Assembly (NCBI RefSeq): GCF_030504545.1
Contig: NZ_JAUKWP010000001.1
Coordinates: forward strand, 460,475 to 524,474
Length of the DNA stretch: 64,000 nucleotides
From: Lactobacillus sp. YT155
GTDB taxonomy: Bacteria > Bacillota > Bacilli > Lactobacillales > Lactobacillaceae
Reading direction: 5' to 3'
Shown here: positions 41,810-53,416 of the stretch, piece after piece
Position numbering within the stretch: position 1 is the stretch's first letter
How the letters are laid out: the number at the start of each line of letters is the position of its first letter
The notes under the pieces: generated by a model
What the model was told of the DNA's origin: nothing
Database searches by the model: none
Seen by the model: the letters and a program-made list of their open reading frames with translations, nothing else
Made by a program: the position numbers and the translations under genes

Positions 41810-43156
41810 TTAATCCTTTTGAGCTTCTCTGAGTTGAGTTTCAATATCTTCAAGTGAGCGGTTACGTGTTTCAAAGACTTTAGAATGTACAAACCACATA
41901 GCAATGAAACATAGAACTGCATATCCAATAAATAGACTTCCTTTTCCAAACATGTTTAATAATGATGGGAAAGTTAATGAGACAATCATGTTAGCAGTCC
42001 AGTTAACAAAACTACCAAACGAATTTCCTAGACCACGAATGTTTAATGGGAAGATTTCACCAATCATAACCCACATAACTGGTCCCCAAGTTGCTGAAAA
42101 GACGGCAATATATACTGTCATAGAGATAACTGCGATCACAGCAGCAGTGAATGAGTCGTGAGAATATTTCAATCCAAAACTCATTACTAGTAATGAAATT
42201 CCCATGAAGAATCCACCCCAGATAAGCATTTTCTTACGGTCGATTTTGTCCATGATGACTACGGCAATTGCAGTAATGATAACGTTGAAAATACCAATTC
42301 CAATATGCGCGATTAATGCTGCACTTACGCCAAATCCAGCATCGGTAAAGATGGTTGGTGCGTAATAAAGAACTGTGTTACAACCCATTACTTGTTGGAA
42401 GATTGTTAATCCGATAGCAACAATTAAGGCTGGGCGAACAAAAGCGCTGAATAATTCCTTTAAACCACCATTTTGTAGAGCGGCTTGTTCTTTAATTTGT
42501 TTCAATTCGCTAGCAACAACTTCTTTGTCATTATGATTCATATTGTTAAGTACTTGTTCAGCTTCTTTAATTGCACCAGTTTTAACAAGAAAACGGGGAC
42601 TTTCTGGAAGTAGCAAACCACCAAAGAATAATAAAGCTGAAGGAATAGCGGCGAATCCAAGCATCCAACGCCATCCAGTAAACATTCCTGAGAAGGTATA
42701 GTTAGTAATATAAGCAATTAAGATACCAGTCATAACCATCAATTGGAACAAACTTGAAACTGTTCCTCGTTTATCCGCTGGTGATAGTTCAGCAAGGTAA
42801 GTAGGTATTAGAGCAGAAGCAGCACCAACAGCCATACCTAAAACAATTCTGGAAATGATAAGAGTCCAGAATTCAGGAGCAAAGGCTGATCCTAAAGCTC
42901 CAATGAAGAAAATTAATGATGACAATAATAATAGTTTTCGACGACCAAATTTGTCGGAAGAAGGTCCGATAATAACGGATCCTAACATAGCACCAAGTAA
43001 AACGGCACTAACGACCCAACCTTGTTGCCAAGCATCAAGGCTCATTTGTTTTTCAATGAACAAGATTGCTCCAGAGATAACACCAGTGTCATAACCGAAG
43101 AGTAGTCCACCTAGTGCACCAAAAAAATATACAAAACCTGTAGATATTTTACGCAT
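41810..43156 (-). CDS. MFS sugar porter, probable D-xylose (or arabinose):H+ symporter
   Basis: 448 residues with twelve membrane segments. 'GGLLFGYDTGVISGAILFIE' in TM1, 'DKFGRRKLLLLSS', 'RIVLGMAVGAASALIPTYLAELSPADKRG', 'PESPRFLV', 'FQQVMGCNTVLYYAPTIF' and 'FETRNRSLEDIE' are sugar-porter (XylE/AraE-like) marks. The upstream region has an inverted repeat like the XylR operator and a cre box. It is co-transcribed with galM. Confidence 0.9.
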   Translation of the reverse strand: MRKISTGFVYFFGALGGLLFGYDTGVISGAILFIEKQMSLDAWQQGWVVSAVLLGAMLGSVIIGPSSDKFGRRKLLLLSSLIFFIGALGSAFAPEFWTLIISRIVLGMAVGAASALIPTYLAELSPADKRGTVSSLFQLMVMTGILIAYITNYTFSGMFTGWRWMLGFAAIPSALLFFGGLLLPESPRFLVKTGAIKEAEQVLNNMNHNDKEVVASELKQIKEQAALQNGGLKELFSAFVRPALIVAIGLTIFQQVMGCNTVLYYAPTIFTDAGFGVSAALIAHIGIGIFNVIITAIAVVIMDKIDRKKMLIWGGFFMGISLLVMSFGLKYSHDSFTAAVIAVISMTVYIAVFSATWGPVMWVMIGEIFPLNIRGLGNSFGSFVNWTANMIVSLTFPSLLNMFGKGSLFIGYAVLCFIAMWFVHSKVFETRNRSLEDIETQLREAQKD

Positions 43157-43192
43157 TAGAAAATCTCCCTCTATAAAATAAAATTCTTTAAG

Positions 43193-43259
43193 GTTAGTTG
43201 TCCGGATATACTAACGTTGTAAATATAAACCCATTCGATTTAATATGCAAGCGCTTTCT
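43193..43259 (-). promoter_or_regulatory. XylR-like operator and cre box upstream of the sugar porter
   Basis: GTTAGT (43193-43198) and ACTAAC (43210-43215) form an inverted repeat resembling the XylR operator arms. AGAAAGCGCTTGCA on the minus strand (43246-43259) is a near-consensus cre. Both sit upstream of the leftward porter gene. Confidence 0.6.
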
Positions 43260-43300
43260 AAAATAAAAAATCATTCATTAGAATGATTTTAAAAACGTTT

Positions 43301-44461
43301 TTAATTATTAAAATTTAATTGATATTTGGTCAATCCTAGGACCTGGTGGGTGATTAGAGAAGCCCCGCCGTATAAAGGGGCGTCTTCGATCATCGAGGAT
43401 AATTTGATGTGAGTTTTAATTTCGATGTTTGTTAAATCTATATATTGTTCTTTTATGTCATCCAGTAAATTGGGCATTTCTCCAATAATTCTTGATTGTA
43501 AGTAGATGACGGTAGGGCTAAAACTTCGACTAATATTAAATAAAATATATGCAGTAGCTCTGATAAATTCATCCATAATTTGATGAGAAATTTTGTCATC
43601 AGCACGGTAGTATTCTAAAAAATGATCTCGATCCATGTTTGAAAGGTGTTTCAAATTACCAAATTTTGAAATAATAGCATCTTCACTGTAGAGTGTTTCA
43701 ATTGGTTGTGTTTTGGCCGTTTTTTCATTCGAAAAATAAAGAGTTCTTCCAATTTCACCAGCTTCGCCATCTTCTCCTCTATATAAAAGACCATTAATAA
43801 CGATTCCGGCCCCAATACCATTATGGATGTTCAAAGCGATGAGGTTATCAATCTGATTTTTGGAGGTAAAATCTCGAGAAGCAATAGCCGCCAAGTTGGC
43901 TTCGTTTTCTAAGACAACCAATACGTTGAATTCTTGTAACTCCTTTACTAAGTCAACATTTTTCATGTCAATAAAAGGAGAATCAAGAATAGTGTTATTC
44001 GAGACAATTCCGTTTATAGCAATAGAAATACCCATAAGACCATTCATAGCACTAGGGATGTTAATTTCTCTAATGCTTTGTTTCATGATATCCACAATTT
44101 CATAAATATCCATATCCATGACAGGAATAGATGAGAACTTAATTTTTTCTCCGCTCAGCCAATTAATCATCATTCTTAAGTGATGATGGCCGAGTTCAAA
44201 ATTAACCGTATAACCATAATTATGATTGAATCTGATAAGCGTGGGCTTTCTTCCACCGGTTTCAGTACTAGAGCCTTGCCCCATTTCAGTGATGTATCCA
44301 CGAGTATTTAACTCATTGAAAAGAGAAGAAATGGTAGATTTATTTAGACTTAGTTGTTTGGCAATCTCAATTCGTGAAGTATCGGGATGATTGAACAAAT
44401 ATTGCAATGTCAGCTTTAAATTCAGATTTCTCATTGAATCTTGATTGATGGAATTTGGCAT
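43301..44461 (-). CDS. xylR: ROK-family xylose repressor XylR
   Basis: 386 residues. The N-terminal MarR-like HTH 'SRIEIAKQLSLNKSTISSLFNELNTRGYI' is followed by a ROK domain ('LIALNIHNGIGAGIVINGLLYRGEDGEAGEIGRT'). The zinc motif CGxxGCxE of ROK kinases is absent, as in XylR-type repressors. It is divergent from the xyloside/xylose operon and faces the sugar-porter unit, so it probably represses both through the two XylR-like operators and is induced by xylose. Confidence 0.88.
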   Translation of the reverse strand: MPNSINQDSMRNLNLKLTLQYLFNHPDTSRIEIAKQLSLNKSTISSLFNELNTRGYITEMGQGSSTETGGRKPTLIRFNHNYGYTVNFELGHHHLRMMINWLSGEKIKFSSIPVMDMDIYEIVDIMKQSIREINIPSAMNGLMGISIAINGIVSNNTILDSPFIDMKNVDLVKELQEFNVLVVLENEANLAAIASRDFTSKNQIDNLIALNIHNGIGAGIVINGLLYRGEDGEAGEIGRTLYFSNEKTAKTQPIETLYSEDAIISKFGNLKHLSNMDRDHFLEYYRADDKISHQIMDEFIRATAYILFNISRSFSPTVIYLQSRIIGEMPNLLDDIKEQYIDLTNIEIKTHIKLSSMIEDAPLYGGASLITHQVLGLTKYQLNFNN

Positions 44462-44547
44462 TATTTAACTCCTTAAAGAAACTTCTATCTTATATATAGT
44501 ATCTAGTAAAGCGATATATTACCAGCAATATTTTTTAAAAATAGTAC

Positions 44548-44576
44548 TTGCAAATAGAAATGAAAAGGGTTACATT
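44548..44576 (+). promoter_or_regulatory. Promoter of the xylose/xyloside operon, with a cre-like box
   Basis: TTGCAA (44548-44553), a 17-base spacer and TACATT (44571-44576). TGAAAAGGGTTACA (44561-44574) in the spacer fits the cre consensus except at one centre base. Confidence 0.7.
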
Positions 44577-44585
44577 AATTTATGA

Positions 44586-44610
44586 GGTTAGTTGTTTCGA
44601 AAAACAAACC
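44586..44610 (+). promoter_or_regulatory. XylR operator of the xylose/xyloside operon
   Basis: A 25-base interrupted palindrome centred on TTCGAA, with arms GGTTAGTTG and AACAAACC. It matches the classic XylR operator pattern (TTAGTTTGTTT...AAACAAACTAA) and lies right at the transcription start. Confidence 0.8.
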
Positions 44611-44651
44611 AAAGATAATGACGTTTTAATTTTCAAGGAGAATGATGAATT

Positions 44652-46103
44652 ATGGATAACAAAAATAACGAATTTGCTACCCTAAGTTTATTTGAACGAA
44701 TTTCCTACGGTGCCGGTGATTTTGCACAAAACCTTGTGTTTGGTACTGTTGGTGGATTCTTACTTTTTTACTTATCGACCGTTAATGGTATCTCAGCTGC
44801 AGCTGGTGCCACAATCTTTTTGGTTGTAAGAATTGTAAATGTTTTTTGGGACCCATGGGTAGGAGCGTTTGTAGATAAACGAAATCCTAAGAATGGAAAG
44901 TATCGACCATATATTTTATGGTTTGGACTTCCTTTAGTTATTTTCGCAGGATTGCTCTTCTTACCTATTCCATTCCAAGATAATGGACTTAGAGTAGGGT
45001 ACGCATTTGTTTCATATCTAGCTACAGCGTTAACGTATTCATTTGTGAATATACCTTATGGTGCGTTGAGTGCTTCACTTACTAGAGATAATGAACAAAT
45101 TTCATTGTTAACAACAACACGTATGACAATGGCTAACACTGCTAACTTGCTGGTATACACTCTATTCCCACTTTTCGTACAAATGCTTTCACCAAATGCT
45201 CGTCAAACTGATACAGGACTATTTGGTCTGAAACTTAATTTAGGTGATTATGGTTTACACTCAGCAAGTGGTGCTTGGTTCAAAGTCTATGGTGTTTATA
45301 TGGTCCTTGGATTGGCTGCTTTGTTGTTAACTTATTTCGGAGTTAAGGAAAGAATTGTTCCAACTAAAGAAGAAACAGACTCAGTTAAATATTCTGACTT
45401 AGCTGCTGAATTAGTAAGAAATAAACCTTTAAGAATTTTAGGTGCCTTTTTCTTAGTTGGATTTACCTTCATGTTTTTTGGAAATACTGTATGGCCATTT
45501 TATATGCAATATAACATTGGTCATTCTGAATGGATGGCATCAATTGGGTTAATCGGATCAATACCAGGAATTCTTTTAGTATTCTTATGGCCAATCGTTA
45601 GAAAATGGCTTGGAAAGAAACAATTCTTCTATGCTTTCTTAGCAATATTTATCCTTGGTAGTTTTGTACTTTGGATTTGGGGATTCTCACAATTTAAAAA
45701 TTCTCCAGCTTTAGGATACTTAGGAAGATTTTTACAACAATGGGGATTAACCTCAGCTACTGGATATATGTGGGCTATGGTTCCAGAAGTAGTTTCATAT
45801 GGAGAATACAATTCGAAAAAAAGAGTTGCTGGAATCATCAATGCTTTAATGGGACTATTCTTTAAACTTGGACTTGCATTAGGAGGAATTATTCCTGGAT
45901 ATATTAATGCTTTCTTCCAATTCGATGGTCAAGCTAAAACTCAATCAGCAAATGCTTTGATGGGATTACAAGTTTCAATGATTTGGATACCTATAGTATT
46001 AGCAGTTGTTGCAATGATTATCATGTCAAGATATCCATTATCAGATAAAGAAGTTGATGAAATTAATTTGAAATTACAAGATGCCAGAAATGGCGAAAAA
46101 TAA
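44652..46103 (+). CDS. GPH-family xyloside/xylo-oligosaccharide symporter
   Basis: 483 residues with about twelve membrane segments. 'ERISYGAGDFAQNLVFG' and 'FWDPWVGAFVDKRNPKNGKYRPYI' are glycoside-pentoside-hexuronide family signatures. It imports xylosides or xylo-oligosaccharides with a cation. It is first in the operon, followed at 12 bases by a GH43 xylosidase. RBS AAGGAG precedes ATG 44652. Confidence 0.92.
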   Translation: MDNKNNEFATLSLFERISYGAGDFAQNLVFGTVGGFLLFYLSTVNGISAAAGATIFLVVRIVNVFWDPWVGAFVDKRNPKNGKYRPYILWFGLPLVIFAGLLFLPIPFQDNGLRVGYAFVSYLATALTYSFVNIPYGALSASLTRDNEQISLLTTTRMTMANTANLLVYTLFPLFVQMLSPNARQTDTGLFGLKLNLGDYGLHSASGAWFKVYGVYMVLGLAALLLTYFGVKERIVPTKEETDSVKYSDLAAELVRNKPLRILGAFFLVGFTFMFFGNTVWPFYMQYNIGHSEWMASIGLIGSIPGILLVFLWPIVRKWLGKKQFFYAFLAIFILGSFVLWIWGFSQFKNSPALGYLGRFLQQWGLTSATGYMWAMVPEVVSYGEYNSKKRVAGIINALMGLFFKLGLALGGIIPGYINAFFQFDGQAKTQSANALMGLQVSMIWIPIVLAVVAMIIMSRYPLSDKEVDEINLKLQDARNGEK

Positions 46104-46115
46104 GGAGATTGAATT

Positions 46116-47756
46116 ATGTTGAAAATTTCTAATCCAGTCTTACCTGGATTCAATGCTGACCCAAGCATTATAAGAGTAGATGATACATATTATATTGCCA
46201 ATTCGACTTTCGAATGGTTTCCTGGAGTTCAAATTCATGAATCAAAAGATTTAGTTAATTGGAGATTAATTACGCATCCGTTAAGCACTGTTAAACATTT
46301 AGATATGAAAGGTAATCCCGATTCAGCAGGTATCTGGGCACCAGATTTATCATATGCAGATGGCAAGTTTTGGTTGATTTTTACAGATGTGAAAGTTACC
46401 GATGGTCCATTTAAAGATATGCATAACTACTTAACAACTGCCACTGATATCAGAGGACCTTGGAGTGAACCTATTGAAGTTAACGGTGTCGGTTTTGATG
46501 CTTCTTTATTCCACGACGGAGACAAGAAATATTTAGTTCAACAAACTTGGGATCACCGAGAGTATAATCATCCTTTTGATGGAATTACTCTTACAGAATT
46601 TGATACTAAAACAATGAAATTGTTACCTGAAACTGCTCGTACTATCTATGATGGTACAGATGTTAAATTGGTTGAAGGACCACATTTATATAAAAAAGAT
46701 GGATATTACTACATCTTTGCCGCTCAAGGTGGAACAGTCTTTACTCATCAAGAAGTGGTTGGTAGATCAAAGACGTTGGATGCTCATTCATTTGAAACTG
46801 AGCCTGGCGATGTATTCTTAACTAATTTTGATACTCCTGATAGTTATATTCAAAAACAAGGTCATGGAGCTTTAGTTGATACTCCAAGTGGAGAGTGGTA
46901 TTACGCATCACTTTGTGCACGTCCATGGAATCATAAAAATGAAAGTGCTTATGATCCAAGAGGCTGGAGCACTTTAGGTAGAGAAACAGCTATTCAAAAA
47001 GTTGAATGGGATGACGAAGGTTGGCCAAGAGTTGTTGGCGGTCACGGTGGACAAAGATATGTTGATGGACCTAAAGATACAAAAGAACATAAATGGGAAT
47101 CAACTTATCCAGAAAAAGATGATTTTGATAGTGACACTTTGAATGTTAATTTCAATACTTTAAGAATTCCATTTACTGAAAAATTAGGTTCGTTAACTGA
47201 AAAACCAGGATTCTTAAGATTATATGGAAACGAATCACTTGGTTCGACATTTACACAATCACATGTTGCTAGAAGATGGCAAGCCTTTAACTTTGATGCA
47301 GAAACAAAAGTTAAGTTTAATCCATTCTCATATCAACAATTTGCTGGACTAACTAACTATTACAACACTAAACATTTTTCAATGGTAGAAATAACTTGGG
47401 ACGAGAAGAAAAAGAAACGAGTTATCGAAGTCATTGAAAACAATCGTAACAACTTAACAAGTTATCTAAAAGAAAATGCAATTGAAATACCTGATGAAGT
47501 TGAGTATGTATACCTGAAATCAAAAGTCAGAACTCAGAGTTATTCCTACGCATATTCATTTGATGGTAAGAAATGGACAGATATTCCAGTAACACTGGAT
47601 GCCGCCATTTTATCTGATGATTATGTGGTACAAACAATGGGTGGTTTCTTCACTGGCGCATTCACTGGAATGGCAGCTGTTGATTACAGTGGATATCACC
47701 AACCTGCTGATTTTGATTATTTCAAATATACAGAACTTGATGACACAGAAAAATAG
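46116..47756 (+). CDS. Glycoside hydrolase family 43 beta-xylosidase
   Basis: 546 residues with no signal peptide, so cytoplasmic. It begins '[44 protein letters not shown]', which holds the catalytic-base Asp; '[22 protein letters not shown]' holds the catalytic Glu. The C-terminal half is the beta-sandwich domain of GH43_11 xylosidases. It splits imported xylo-oligosaccharides to xylose for XylA. Confidence 0.93.
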   Translation: MLKISNPVLPGFNADPSIIRVDDTYYIANSTFEWFPGVQIHESKDLVNWRLITHPLSTVKHLDMKGNPDSAGIWAPDLSYADGKFWLIFTDVKVTDGPFKDMHNYLTTATDIRGPWSEPIEVNGVGFDASLFHDGDKKYLVQQTWDHREYNHPFDGITLTEFDTKTMKLLPETARTIYDGTDVKLVEGPHLYKKDGYYYIFAAQGGTVFTHQEVVGRSKTLDAHSFETEPGDVFLTNFDTPDSYIQKQGHGALVDTPSGEWYYASLCARPWNHKNESAYDPRGWSTLGRETAIQKVEWDDEGWPRVVGGHGGQRYVDGPKDTKEHKWESTYPEKDDFDSDTLNVNFNTLRIPFTEKLGSLTEKPGFLRLYGNESLGSTFTQSHVARRWQAFNFDAETKVKFNPFSYQQFAGLTNYYNTKHFSMVEITWDEKKKKRVIEVIENNRNNLTSYLKENAIEIPDEVEYVYLKSKVRTQSYSYAYSFDGKKWTDIPVTLDAAILSDDYVVQTMGGFFTGAFTGMAAVDYSGYHQPADFDYFKYTELDDTEK

Positions 47757-47776
47757 AAAAGGGAGAAAGAAATATT

Positions 47777-49114
47777 ATGAGTTTATTTACACAAGAAAAA
47801 GTTAAATATGTTGGAACTAAAGGATTAAAAGCTGGAGATGGATTCCATTATTACAATCCTGATGAAATGATTAATGGTAAGAAAATGAGCGAATGGCTCA
47901 AATTCTCAGTTGCTTACTGGCACACAATGGATCAAAGATTAGTGGATCCATTTGGTGACGGAACTGCTCAAAGACCTTGGGACAACATCACAGATCCTAT
48001 GGAACAAGCTTTGGCAAAAGTAGACTACCTATTTGAATTCTTAGACAAGATGAATGTTGAATATTTTGCATTCCACGATCGTGACCTAGCTCCAGAAGGT
48101 GACACACTACGTGAAACCAATGAAAACTTGGACAAAGTTATCGACAAGATTGTTGAAAAGATGCAAGAAACTGGTAAGAAAGTTCTTTGGAATACTTCTA
48201 GTTTATTCACTAACCCAAGATTCGTAGCTGGTGGTGCTACTGCTCCATTCGCTGATATCTTGGCTTACTCGGCAGCACAAATCAAACACTCACTAGAAAT
48301 TGCTAAACGCGTTAACTCCGAAAACTATGTCTTCTGGGGTGGTCGTGAAGGATATGAATCACTTCTAAATACCGACATGAAGCGTGAACAAGAACATATT
48401 GCTAAGTTCTTCAAGATGGCAAAAGACTACGCTAACGAAATTGGTTACACAGGTCAATTCTTGCTAGAACCAAAACCAAAAGAACCAACATCACATCAAT
48501 ATGATACAGATGCTGCAACAACAATTGCTTTCCTTAAAGAATATGGTTTGGAAGATATCTTCAAACTTAACTTGGAAGGAAATCATGCTTACCTTGCAGG
48601 TCACACTTACGAACACGAAGTTAGAGTAGCTCGTGATGCTGGTCTATTAGGATCACTTGATGCTAATATGGGTGACAAGTTAATTGGTTGGGATATTGAT
48701 GAATTCCCTAACGACATCTATGAAGCAACACTTGTTATGTATGAAATGCTTAAAGATGGTGGACTAAAGACAGGTGGTTTGAACTTTGATGCTAAACCTC
48801 GTCGTCAATCATTCACTATGGATGACTTGTTCCTTGCTCATACAGCAGGTATGGATACTTATGCTGCTGGTCTAAAAGTTGCTAGTCGTTTAATTGAAGA
48901 CAAAGTATTGGATGATGTTATTACTGACAGATACAGTTCATTTGATTCAGGAATTGGTGCTGACTTCGAATCTGGAAAAGTTACTTTCAAAGAATTAGAA
49001 GATTACATTATTGATATACCACAAGAAAAATTAATTGAATCAACTAAATCTGGTCATTTAGAACAACTTAAAGCAACATTGAATAACTACATTTTTTCAA
49101 CTTTAGGCAAATAG
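47777..49114 (+). CDS. xylA: Xylose isomerase
   Basis: 445 residues, class II length. '[16 protein letters not shown]' has the catalytic His/Asp, '[18 protein letters not shown]' and '[15 protein letters not shown]' carry metal ligands, and '[18 protein letters not shown]' follows. It converts D-xylose to D-xylulose. RBS GGGAGAAAG lies before the ATG. A terminator-like hairpin separates it from xylB. Confidence 0.97.
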   Translation: MSLFTQEKVKYVGTKGLKAGDGFHYYNPDEMINGKKMSEWLKFSVAYWHTMDQRLVDPFGDGTAQRPWDNITDPMEQALAKVDYLFEFLDKMNVEYFAFHDRDLAPEGDTLRETNENLDKVIDKIVEKMQETGKKVLWNTSSLFTNPRFVAGGATAPFADILAYSAAQIKHSLEIAKRVNSENYVFWGGREGYESLLNTDMKREQEHIAKFFKMAKDYANEIGYTGQFLLEPKPKEPTSHQYDTDAATTIAFLKEYGLEDIFKLNLEGNHAYLAGHTYEHEVRVARDAGLLGSLDANMGDKLIGWDIDEFPNDIYEATLVMYEMLKDGGLKTGGLNFDAKPRRQSFTMDDLFLAHTAGMDTYAAGLKVASRLIEDKVLDDVITDRYSSFDSGIGADFESGKVTFKELEDYIIDIPQEKLIESTKSGHLEQLKATLNNYIFSTLGK

Positions 49115-49120
49115 TTCGAG

Positions 49121-49153
49121 AAAACGAATAGACTTTTGTCTGTTCGTTTTTTT
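49121..49153 (+). terminator. Terminator-like hairpin between xylA and xylB
   Basis: AAAACGAATAGAC (49121-49133), loop TTTT, GTCTGTTCGTTTT (49138-49150), then more Ts. One mismatch in a 13-bp stem. It lies inside the xyl cluster, so it could dampen xylB expression. Confidence 0.8.
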
Positions 49154-49176
49154 AATAACGTGAGAGGTATTTAGAT

Positions 49177-50685
49177 ATGAAAGTAGTTTTAGGTGTAGAT
49201 TTAGGAACTAGTTCGGTGAAAGTTTCTGCTTTGAACAAAGCTGGTGAAATTGTTGCTCAAGAAAGTTATGATTATCCAGTTTTTCAAGAACAACCAGGTT
49301 ATTCCGAACAAAACCCCGAAGACTGGGTTTTAGGAACGACGGTAGCAATTGTTAGACTGCTACTTAACGACGGAATAAGTGCTGATGAAATTGAAGGGAT
49401 TTCTTATTCGGGACAGATGCACGGATTAGTTCTCTTGGACAAGGACAATAAGGTCATTCGTCCAGCAATCTTGTGGAATGATACTAGAACTACTCCACAA
49501 GTAAGAGAAATTGAAGAAAAAATGGGTGATCGTTTTATTGAAATTACCCGGAATCGTCCTTTGGAAGGATTTACTTTACCTAAGATTTTGTGGGTTAAAG
49601 AAAACGAACCAGAATTATTTGCGCAAGCAAAGACGGTTTTGCTTCCTAAAGATTATGTGAGATTTAGAATGACTGGTAAGTTAGGTATGGATTATTCCGA
49701 TGCCGCCGGTACAGTTGTTTTAGACGTTAAAAACAAGCAATGGTCTGATGAAATAATTTCTACTTTTGATTTGCCAAAAGAAATTTTTCCAGAATTAATT
49801 GAATCAGTTGATGAAGTTGGCACAATTACAGAGAATTTTGCGGAATTTTCTGGACTATCAACGAAGACAAAAGTCTTTGGTGGTGCTGCTGATAATGCTG
49901 CCGGAGCAGTTGGTTCAGGAATTCTGAAACCCAACACAATTATGAGTTCAATCGGAACTTCCGGAGTTATGTTGAAGTATGAGAAGGATTCGTCAGTCGA
50001 CTATCATGGTCAAGTTCATTTCTTTAACCACGCAATTCCTAACAGCTACTATGCAATGGGAGTAACACTTTCAGCAGGAGATGCTAATTCTTGGTTTAAG
50101 AAAACCTTTGGCGAAGATTATTCATTTACTGAATGGATGAAACTAGCTGAAGAATCAACAGTTGGCGCTAATGGATTAGTATTTACTCCATATCTGTCTG
50201 GCGAAAGAACTCCATATGCTGATGCGGATATTCGTGGGAGCTTCATTGGAATTGATCGCATGCACAAGAAGAATGATTTCATTAGAGCTGTCTTAGAAGG
50301 AATTATTTTTAGTTTCAAAGATATTCTTGATATTTTTGAAGAAAAAGATAGCAATATTGATACGGTTATTGCCATCGGTGGTGGTGCTAAAAGTGAGCTA
50401 TGGCTACAAATTCAGGCTGATATTTTTAATAAAAAAGTCGTTACTTTGAAAAACGAACAAGGTCCTGGACTTGGAGCTGCCATGATTGCTGCTAACGGTG
50501 TTGGTTGGTTTGACACTTTACAAGATGCGGTTGATGCCTTTGTAAGTTATGACAAAGTTTATGAACCAAAAGCTGATAACTGTGCTGATTACGCAAAAAT
50601 GTATCAAATCTATCATCAAGTTTATAGCCAAACAGAAAAGCTTAGCCATGAATTGATGGATTATAGAAGAAGTAATTTGAAATAA
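49177..50685 (+). CDS. xylB: Xylulokinase
   Basis: 502-residue FGGY kinase. 'GVDLGTSSVKVSALNKAG' (ATP site), 'YSGQMHGLVLLD' with the substrate-binding Met-His, 'FGGAADNAAGAVGSGIL' with the catalytic Asp, and 'AIGGGAKSELWLQIQADI'. It phosphorylates D-xylulose to xylulose 5-phosphate for the phosphoketolase or pentose phosphate pathway. Its RBS (GAGAGG) lies in a short gap after the hairpin; no separate strong promoter is evident. Confidence 0.96.
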   Translation: MKVVLGVDLGTSSVKVSALNKAGEIVAQESYDYPVFQEQPGYSEQNPEDWVLGTTVAIVRLLLNDGISADEIEGISYSGQMHGLVLLDKDNKVIRPAILWNDTRTTPQVREIEEKMGDRFIEITRNRPLEGFTLPKILWVKENEPELFAQAKTVLLPKDYVRFRMTGKLGMDYSDAAGTVVLDVKNKQWSDEIISTFDLPKEIFPELIESVDEVGTITENFAEFSGLSTKTKVFGGAADNAAGAVGSGILKPNTIMSSIGTSGVMLKYEKDSSVDYHGQVHFFNHAIPNSYYAMGVTLSAGDANSWFKKTFGEDYSFTEWMKLAEESTVGANGLVFTPYLSGERTPYADADIRGSFIGIDRMHKKNDFIRAVLEGIIFSFKDILDIFEEKDSNIDTVIAIGGGAKSELWLQIQADIFNKKVVTLKNEQGPGLGAAMIAANGVGWFDTLQDAVDAFVSYDKVYEPKADNCADYAKMYQIYHQVYSQTEKLSHELMDYRRSNLK

Positions 50686-50686
50686 T

Positions 50687-50720
50687 AAAAAACCTTTCTA
50701 ACTTAATAGAAAGGTTTTTT
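50687..50720 (+). terminator. Terminator after xylB
   Basis: AAAAAACCTTTCTA (50687-50700) pairs with TAGAAAGGTTTTTT (50707-50720). Perfect 14-bp stem. Confidence 0.92.
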
Positions 50721-50738
50721 ATTATGCAGAGATAATTG

Positions 50739-50767
50739 TTGACGTGGCAAGCTCTGAAACGTAAACT
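50739..50767 (+). promoter_or_regulatory. Promoter of guaB
   Basis: TTGACG (50739-50744), a 17-base spacer and TAAACT (50762-50767). Start site about 20 bases before the guaB RBS. No purine riboswitch is visible in so short a leader. Confidence 0.6.
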
Positions 50768-50784
50768 AATACTTAAAAAATTAG

Positions 50785-52280
<1,496 letters not shown>

Positions 52281-52281
<1 letters not shown>

Positions 52282-52321
52282 AAAAGAAGAGTAACTTCTT
52301 TAGAAGTTCACTCTTCTTTTT
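52281..52321 (+). terminator. Terminator after guaB
   Basis: AAAAGAAGAGT (52282-52292) pairs with ACTCTTCTTTT (52310-52320), extended inside by AACTTCT/AGAAGTT with a single-base bulge. Confidence 0.85.
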
Positions 52322-52394
52322 ATTATGTAACATATTCGTTGCTTGTTTTATACTGAAGATATCCTTTAACTTAAGTAAAACAGGAGATTGATTT

Positions 52395-53105
52395 ATGGAT
52401 TTAGGACAACGCTTAAGAAAATATCGTGAAAAGCAAAATTACTCTCAAGATGAATTGGCACAAAAATTGTTTGTTACTCGACAAGCTATTTCACGATGGG
52501 AAAATAATAAGACTATTCCTAGTCTTTATTCGTTGACACAGTTAGCCGATCTATATCAAATTCCTGTTGAAACATTATTGAAAGAGGATGAGTATACTGT
52601 GACTAAAAAAATTGATAAGCAAGTAAATCGTGGAAAAATCTATCGCAACATCATTTTAGGAGCAATAACAATTTTTGTTATTTTTCTAGGTGTTTTGAGT
52701 TATGGACGTGGGACGAACAATGACATAATAAATCGTTTTAATCCGTTTTTACCAATGAAAACTGAATACGGAATTGTCCCGGAGAAAACTCCTACAAAAA
52801 TTGAAACAGTTGAAGTAGAGGGCAAAAATAAAAAAAGACCAGTAGCACAACCAGTCAAAGCATGGGTTACCAATAATCCTTTTGGTGATGGTGAGTGGTT
52901 AAAATTTGAAGTAGGAATGATACCGGAAAAAGGAATGAATTATGTGATTTTACAACATAAGGGTTCTTACGTGAAACAGGCTAAGCTAATTAAAAGAGAA
53001 GATATCCCAAGAATTATTAGACTTAACATTAGTGACGAATATATGAAATACGATGCAAAAGCAGAGCCAATTAATAGTTGGGAAAGATGGAATCCTTTTA
53101 AATAA
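52395..53105 (+). CDS. XRE-family regulator with a membrane segment
   Basis: 236 residues. Residues 1-65 form a Cro/CI-type HTH ('YSQDELAQKLFVTRQAISRWENNKTIP'). A single hydrophobic segment lies near residues 84-105, and the remaining ~130 residues are predicted outside the membrane with no recognised domain. This layout (cytoplasmic HTH, one TM, extracytoplasmic sensor) suggests a one-component membrane sensor; the target is unknown. Confidence 0.83.
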   Translation: MDLGQRLRKYREKQNYSQDELAQKLFVTRQAISRWENNKTIPSLYSLTQLADLYQIPVETLLKEDEYTVTKKIDKQVNRGKIYRNIILGAITIFVIFLGVLSYGRGTNNDIINRFNPFLPMKTEYGIVPEKTPTKIETVEVEGKNKKRPVAQPVKAWVTNNPFGDGEWLKFEVGMIPEKGMNYVILQHKGSYVKQAKLIKREDIPRIIRLNISDEYMKYDAKAEPINSWERWNPFK

Positions 53106-53127
53106 AAAAGACCGCGTAGGCCTTTTT

Positions 53128-53322
53128 TTATTTTACTCGGAAACATTGGACAATTCCGTAGATTAAAAATCCGCCGCTGAAGATTTTTAGCAGATTAGAG
53201 ACTAAGGCAATTCTCCCCGTATGTTGCATAACAAAGTCGTTTTTTGAGAGGGTAAAGAATAAGATTATCGCTGAAAAAATGATGATAAGAATGAATCTTG
53301 CACGTTTTTTTATAAAATTCAT
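53128..53322 (-). CDS. Small two-TM membrane protein, unknown
   Basis: 64 residues: a basic N terminus (NFIKKRARF), a hydrophobic helix at about 10-25 and a second at about 42-60. It is oriented towards the XRE gene, with only a short T-rich hairpin-like gap between. I recognise no family. The RBS is not strong, so coding status is likely but not certain. Confidence 0.55.
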   Translation of the reverse strand: MNFIKKRARFILIIIFSAIILFFTLSKNDFVMQHTGRIALVSNLLKIFSGGFLIYGIVQCFRVK

Positions 53323-53362
53323 TTAAGTTCTACCTTTAATTAATAGTGGTTTTTTTAATGTT

Positions 53363-53371
53363 TGCTATAAT
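53363..53371 (+). promoter_or_regulatory. Extended -10 element before the two-component system
   Basis: TTGCTATAAT spans 53362-53371: a consensus TATAAT with an upstream TGC (extended -10). No good -35 is seen, consistent with extended -10 promoters. Confidence 0.5.
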
Positions 53372-53416
53372 ATTAACATATGAGAGTTTTACTCAATTAA
53401 TCTGAGGAGATTTATT

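Noticed and set aside
53105..53127. Possible terminator after the XRE gene (AAAAAAGACC...GGCCTTTTTTT)
   Set aside because: The stem has a mismatch in its short GC core, so it was not listed, though some termination here is plausible.
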